DNA of 7,682 bases from Bacteroidota bacterium. GTDB lineage: Bacteria; Bacteroidota; Bacteroidia; Chitinophagales; LD1. The notes below the pieces were generated by a model. The model was not told the origin of the DNA, ran no database searches, and saw only the letters and a list, made by a program, of their open reading frames with translations. The stretch's first letter is position 1. Each line of letters starts with the position of its first letter. The DNA lies in the NCBI GenBank assembly GCA_023428205.1, contig JAEYZB010000282.1:1-7682 (forward strand), written 5' to 3'. The position numbers were made by a program, and so were the translations under genes. Below, in pieces: positions 6,237-7,682 of the stretch.

Positions 6237-6764
6237 ATGATAAAAAAACTACTTTCTCTTTCAGCGATTGTAGTCAACGGTTTTGTTGCCTGTTCACAAG
6301 ATATGATCATAACTCCGCAAGTTCTTTCTTCCGGTGGAGAGTATATCGAGGCCGCTGATTTCAATGTTTCTCAGACAATAGGCGAGATGACCGCTGTTGT
6401 TACGCTATCTTCTTCCTCTCTTATGTTGACCCAAGGCTTTCAACAAGGGGATATAAAATTTTCGGTTGGTATTTCGGAAGCCGGAGGTTTTAAGGGGGAA
6501 TTAGATTTGTTTCCGAACCCTGCCACGACATACACGCGTCTTCAATATACCTTTCCGCAAACGGGCAGGTTGGAAATGGTTATTTACAACGTACTCGGTC
6601 AGCCGGTTTCGGAACGATTCTCCGCTTTCTATGTAGAAGGTGAGCAGGATTTTCTGCTTCACACCGAAAATATTGCAGCCGGAGTCTACTATGTTCAAGC
6701 AGTATTTACGGCTGAAAGCGGCAGGTCGTACCCATTTAGTAAAAAATTGGAAATTATCCGATAG
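6237..6764 (+). CDS. Small T9SS-sorted surface protein (type A sorting domain)
   Basis: 175 residues. A hydrophobic signal peptide at about 1-20 (KKLLSLSAIVVNGFVACSQ) is followed by a short domain at about 25-72 with SSGGEYIEAADFNVSQTIGE and LMLTQGFQQ, a pattern I know from Bacteroidota surface proteins. The C-terminal 85 residues look like a T9SS type A sorting domain: LDLFPNPATTYTRL (89-102), then VIYNVLGQPV (115-124), AAGVYYVQ (147-154) and the final KKLEIIR. Such domains take cargo through the outer membrane and are removed on attachment to the surface. Unusually, almost nothing remains besides the short domain and the sorting signal. The Cys in FVAC could suggest a lipobox, but -3 is Phe, so this is doubtful. 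It lies 28 bp before the collagen-like gene, probably one operon. Confidence 0.88.
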   Translation: MIKKLLSLSAIVVNGFVACSQDMIITPQVLSSGGEYIEAADFNVSQTIGEMTAVVTLSSSSLMLTQGFQQGDIKFSVGISEAGGFKGELDLFPNPATTYTRLQYTFPQTGRLEMVIYNVLGQPVSERFSAFYVEGEQDFLLHTENIAAGVYYVQAVFTAESGRSYPFSKKLEIIR

Positions 6765-6792
6765 ATAAAATAACTCATTAAATAAATACAAT

Positions 6793-7682
6793 ATGAAAAA
6801 ACGTATATCAACCCTTTTATTTATGTTGTCAGTGATATTATCTTCACAGGCGCAGGTTCCGCAAGCTTTTAACTATCAAGCGGTAGCCCGAGATCCGCAA
6901 GGCACCTCTATCGCTAACCGTCAGGTATCAGTGCGATTTACTATTATAGATGGAGCTACGGAGGTTTATAAAGAAGCACACTCGGTTACGACAAACCAGT
7001 TTGGTTTATTTACGGCACAGGTAGGTCGAGGAACACATCTTTGGGGAAACTTCAATAATATCTATTGGGCGCAAGGGCCGAAAAGTTTACGAGTAGAAGT
7101 GGATCCAAATGGAGGCACCAACTATACAGATTTAGGTCAAAACCAGTTACTTTCTGTACCTTACGCGTTGTATGCGGGTAACGGGATTGGAGCCACTGGA
7201 TTACAGGGTGCGACAGGCAGTACAGGCGTGCAAGGAATTCAAGGGGCAACGGGCGCGGTTGGCCCACAAGGTGTTCAAGGCGCTACAGGAGCTAATGGTC
7301 CAATCGGTCCTACCGGTGTTACAGGACAAAATGGAGCCACAGGTACAGCCGGAGCAGTTGGCGCTACGGGTGTCACAGGCGCAAATGGTACAAACGGAGC
7401 CACAGGTGCGACAGGTGTTACGGGAGCTAATGGGGCAACGGGTGCAACCGGAGTAACAGGTTCGGTTGGAGCAACAGGTGCCAATGGTACAAACGGTACA
7501 AATGGTGCGACAGGTGTTACGGGAGCAGTTGGTCCTACAGGAGCCAATGGTGCCACAGGCGTAACGGGTCGTACAGGTGCAACAGGAGCTACGGGTGCAA
7601 ATGGCGCGACAGGTGTTACGGGAGCAGTTGGTCCTACGGGAGCTAATGGGGCAACGGGTGCAACCGGAGAAACAGGTTCGGT
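6793..7682 (+). CDS. Collagen-like surface protein, 3' end outside window
   Basis: The frame opens at ATG 6793 and continues without a stop to the edge, giving 296 residues in view. Residues 1-21 are a signal peptide (ending SSQAQ). Residues 22-128 are a conserved N-terminal domain of Bacteroidota collagen-like or tail-fibre-type proteins: [16 protein letters not shown], a middle with [15 protein letters not shown] and [10 protein letters not shown], and the signature [12 protein letters not shown]. From residue 133 on there are 54 complete Gly-X-Y triplets, with GAT the commonest (18), Thr at Y in 31 and Asn at Y in 11, and only one Arg and one Glu. Collagen-like tracts form triple-helical stalks on bacterial surfaces. 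The C-terminal domain is not in the window, so a T9SS signal, tail-fibre chaperone domain or anchor cannot be judged. The long reading frames seen on the other frame and strand over 7172-7556 arise from the repeat. Confidence 0.93.
   Translation, partial: MKKRISTLLFMLSVILSSQAQVPQAFNYQAVARDPQGTSIANRQVSVRFTIIDGATEVYKEAHSVTTNQFGLFTAQVGRGTHLWGNFNNIYWAQGPKSLRVEVDPNGGTNYTDLGQNQLLSVPYALYAGNGIGATGLQGATGSTGVQGIQGATGAVGPQGVQGATGANGPIGPTGVTGQNGATGTAGAVGATGVTGANGTNGATGATGVTGANGATGATGVTGSVGATGANGTNGTNGATGVTGAVGPTGANGATGVTGRTGATGATGANGATGVTGAVGPTGANGATGATGETGS
7189..7682 (+). repeat. Gly-X-Y coding repeat tract with 99-bp higher-order period
   Basis: The 9-base-like texture encodes Gly every third residue. 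At a larger scale GCGACAGGTGTTACGGGAGC occurs exactly at 7408, 7507 and 7606, so the period is 99 bp (33 residues, 11 triplets). The copies at 7507 and 7606 match for 32 bases (to 7538 and 7637). A second relation, 7420-7466 with 7636-7682, is 47 bases with a single mismatch at an offset of 216 bp, which does not fit the 99-bp register and points to mosaic duplication. The tract is still running at the edge. Confidence 0.92.

Noticed and set aside
7172..7456. 94-residue plus-strand frame rich in Gln and Val
   Set aside because: It is a shifted frame of the collagen gene, whose own frame has a start, signal peptide and conserved domain.
7275..7556. Pro/Ala/Val-rich 93-residue minus-strand reading frame
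   Set aside because: It is the antisense reading of the Gly-X-Thr collagen tract; the repeat keeps all frames open.
7189..7682. Short-period repeats considered as a CRISPR array
   Set aside because: The spacing is multiples of three bases with coding Gly-X-Y texture and no unique spacers; it is a protein repeat.

Overview
The window looks like chromosome from a member of the Bacteroidota, probably a Chitinophagales or Sphingobacteriales relative; the genus cannot be told. The grounds are a type IX secretion (T9SS) sorting domain, a TonB-dependent receptor paired with a heavy-metal-associated domain protein, an HYC_CC_PP-type small cysteine protein, a LolA-like carrier, AT-rich spacers without Shine-Dalgarno sequences, and a few TTTG / TAnnTTTG promoter-like elements. 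No rRNA, tRNA, CRISPR array, integrase or transposase was seen.

Layout. (1) Bases 48-77 hold a strong hairpin that can terminate transcription in both directions. (2) Bases 84-4028, minus strand, hold five tightly spaced genes. In transcription order they are a LolA-like periplasmic carrier, a small multi-pass membrane protein, an HYC/CC cysteine-rich secreted protein, a periplasmic heavy-metal-associated (HMA) protein, and a TonB-dependent receptor whose start overlaps the HMA gene by 17 bp. Cysteine pairs recur in the last three products, which suggests a metal-handling (possibly copper) envelope unit. (3) A 193-bp divergent intergenic region leads to ruvC on the plus strand (4222-4791), with all four catalytic acids present. 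(4) The ruvC to AraC-type spacer holds a 127-bp element bounded by perfect 19-bp inverted repeats, a MITE-like or structured intergenic repeat without its own gene. (5) An AraC-type regulator (5028-6113) follows, then a 123-bp spacer with a weak terminator, a 31-bp-spaced direct repeat and a promoter candidate. (6) The window ends with a two-gene surface module: a small T9SS-sorted protein, and 28 bp later a collagen-like protein that runs off the right edge.

The collagen-like gene has no stop in the window. The long reading frames on the other frame and strand there are by-products of its Gly-X-Thr repeat. Its tract is almost uncharged, has Thr in 31 of 54 Y positions, and has a 99-bp (11-triplet) higher-order period. 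The most noteworthy items are the putative metal relay, the palindromic 127-bp element, and the Thr-rich collagen gene beside a T9SS cargo. None is proven novel from sequence alone.
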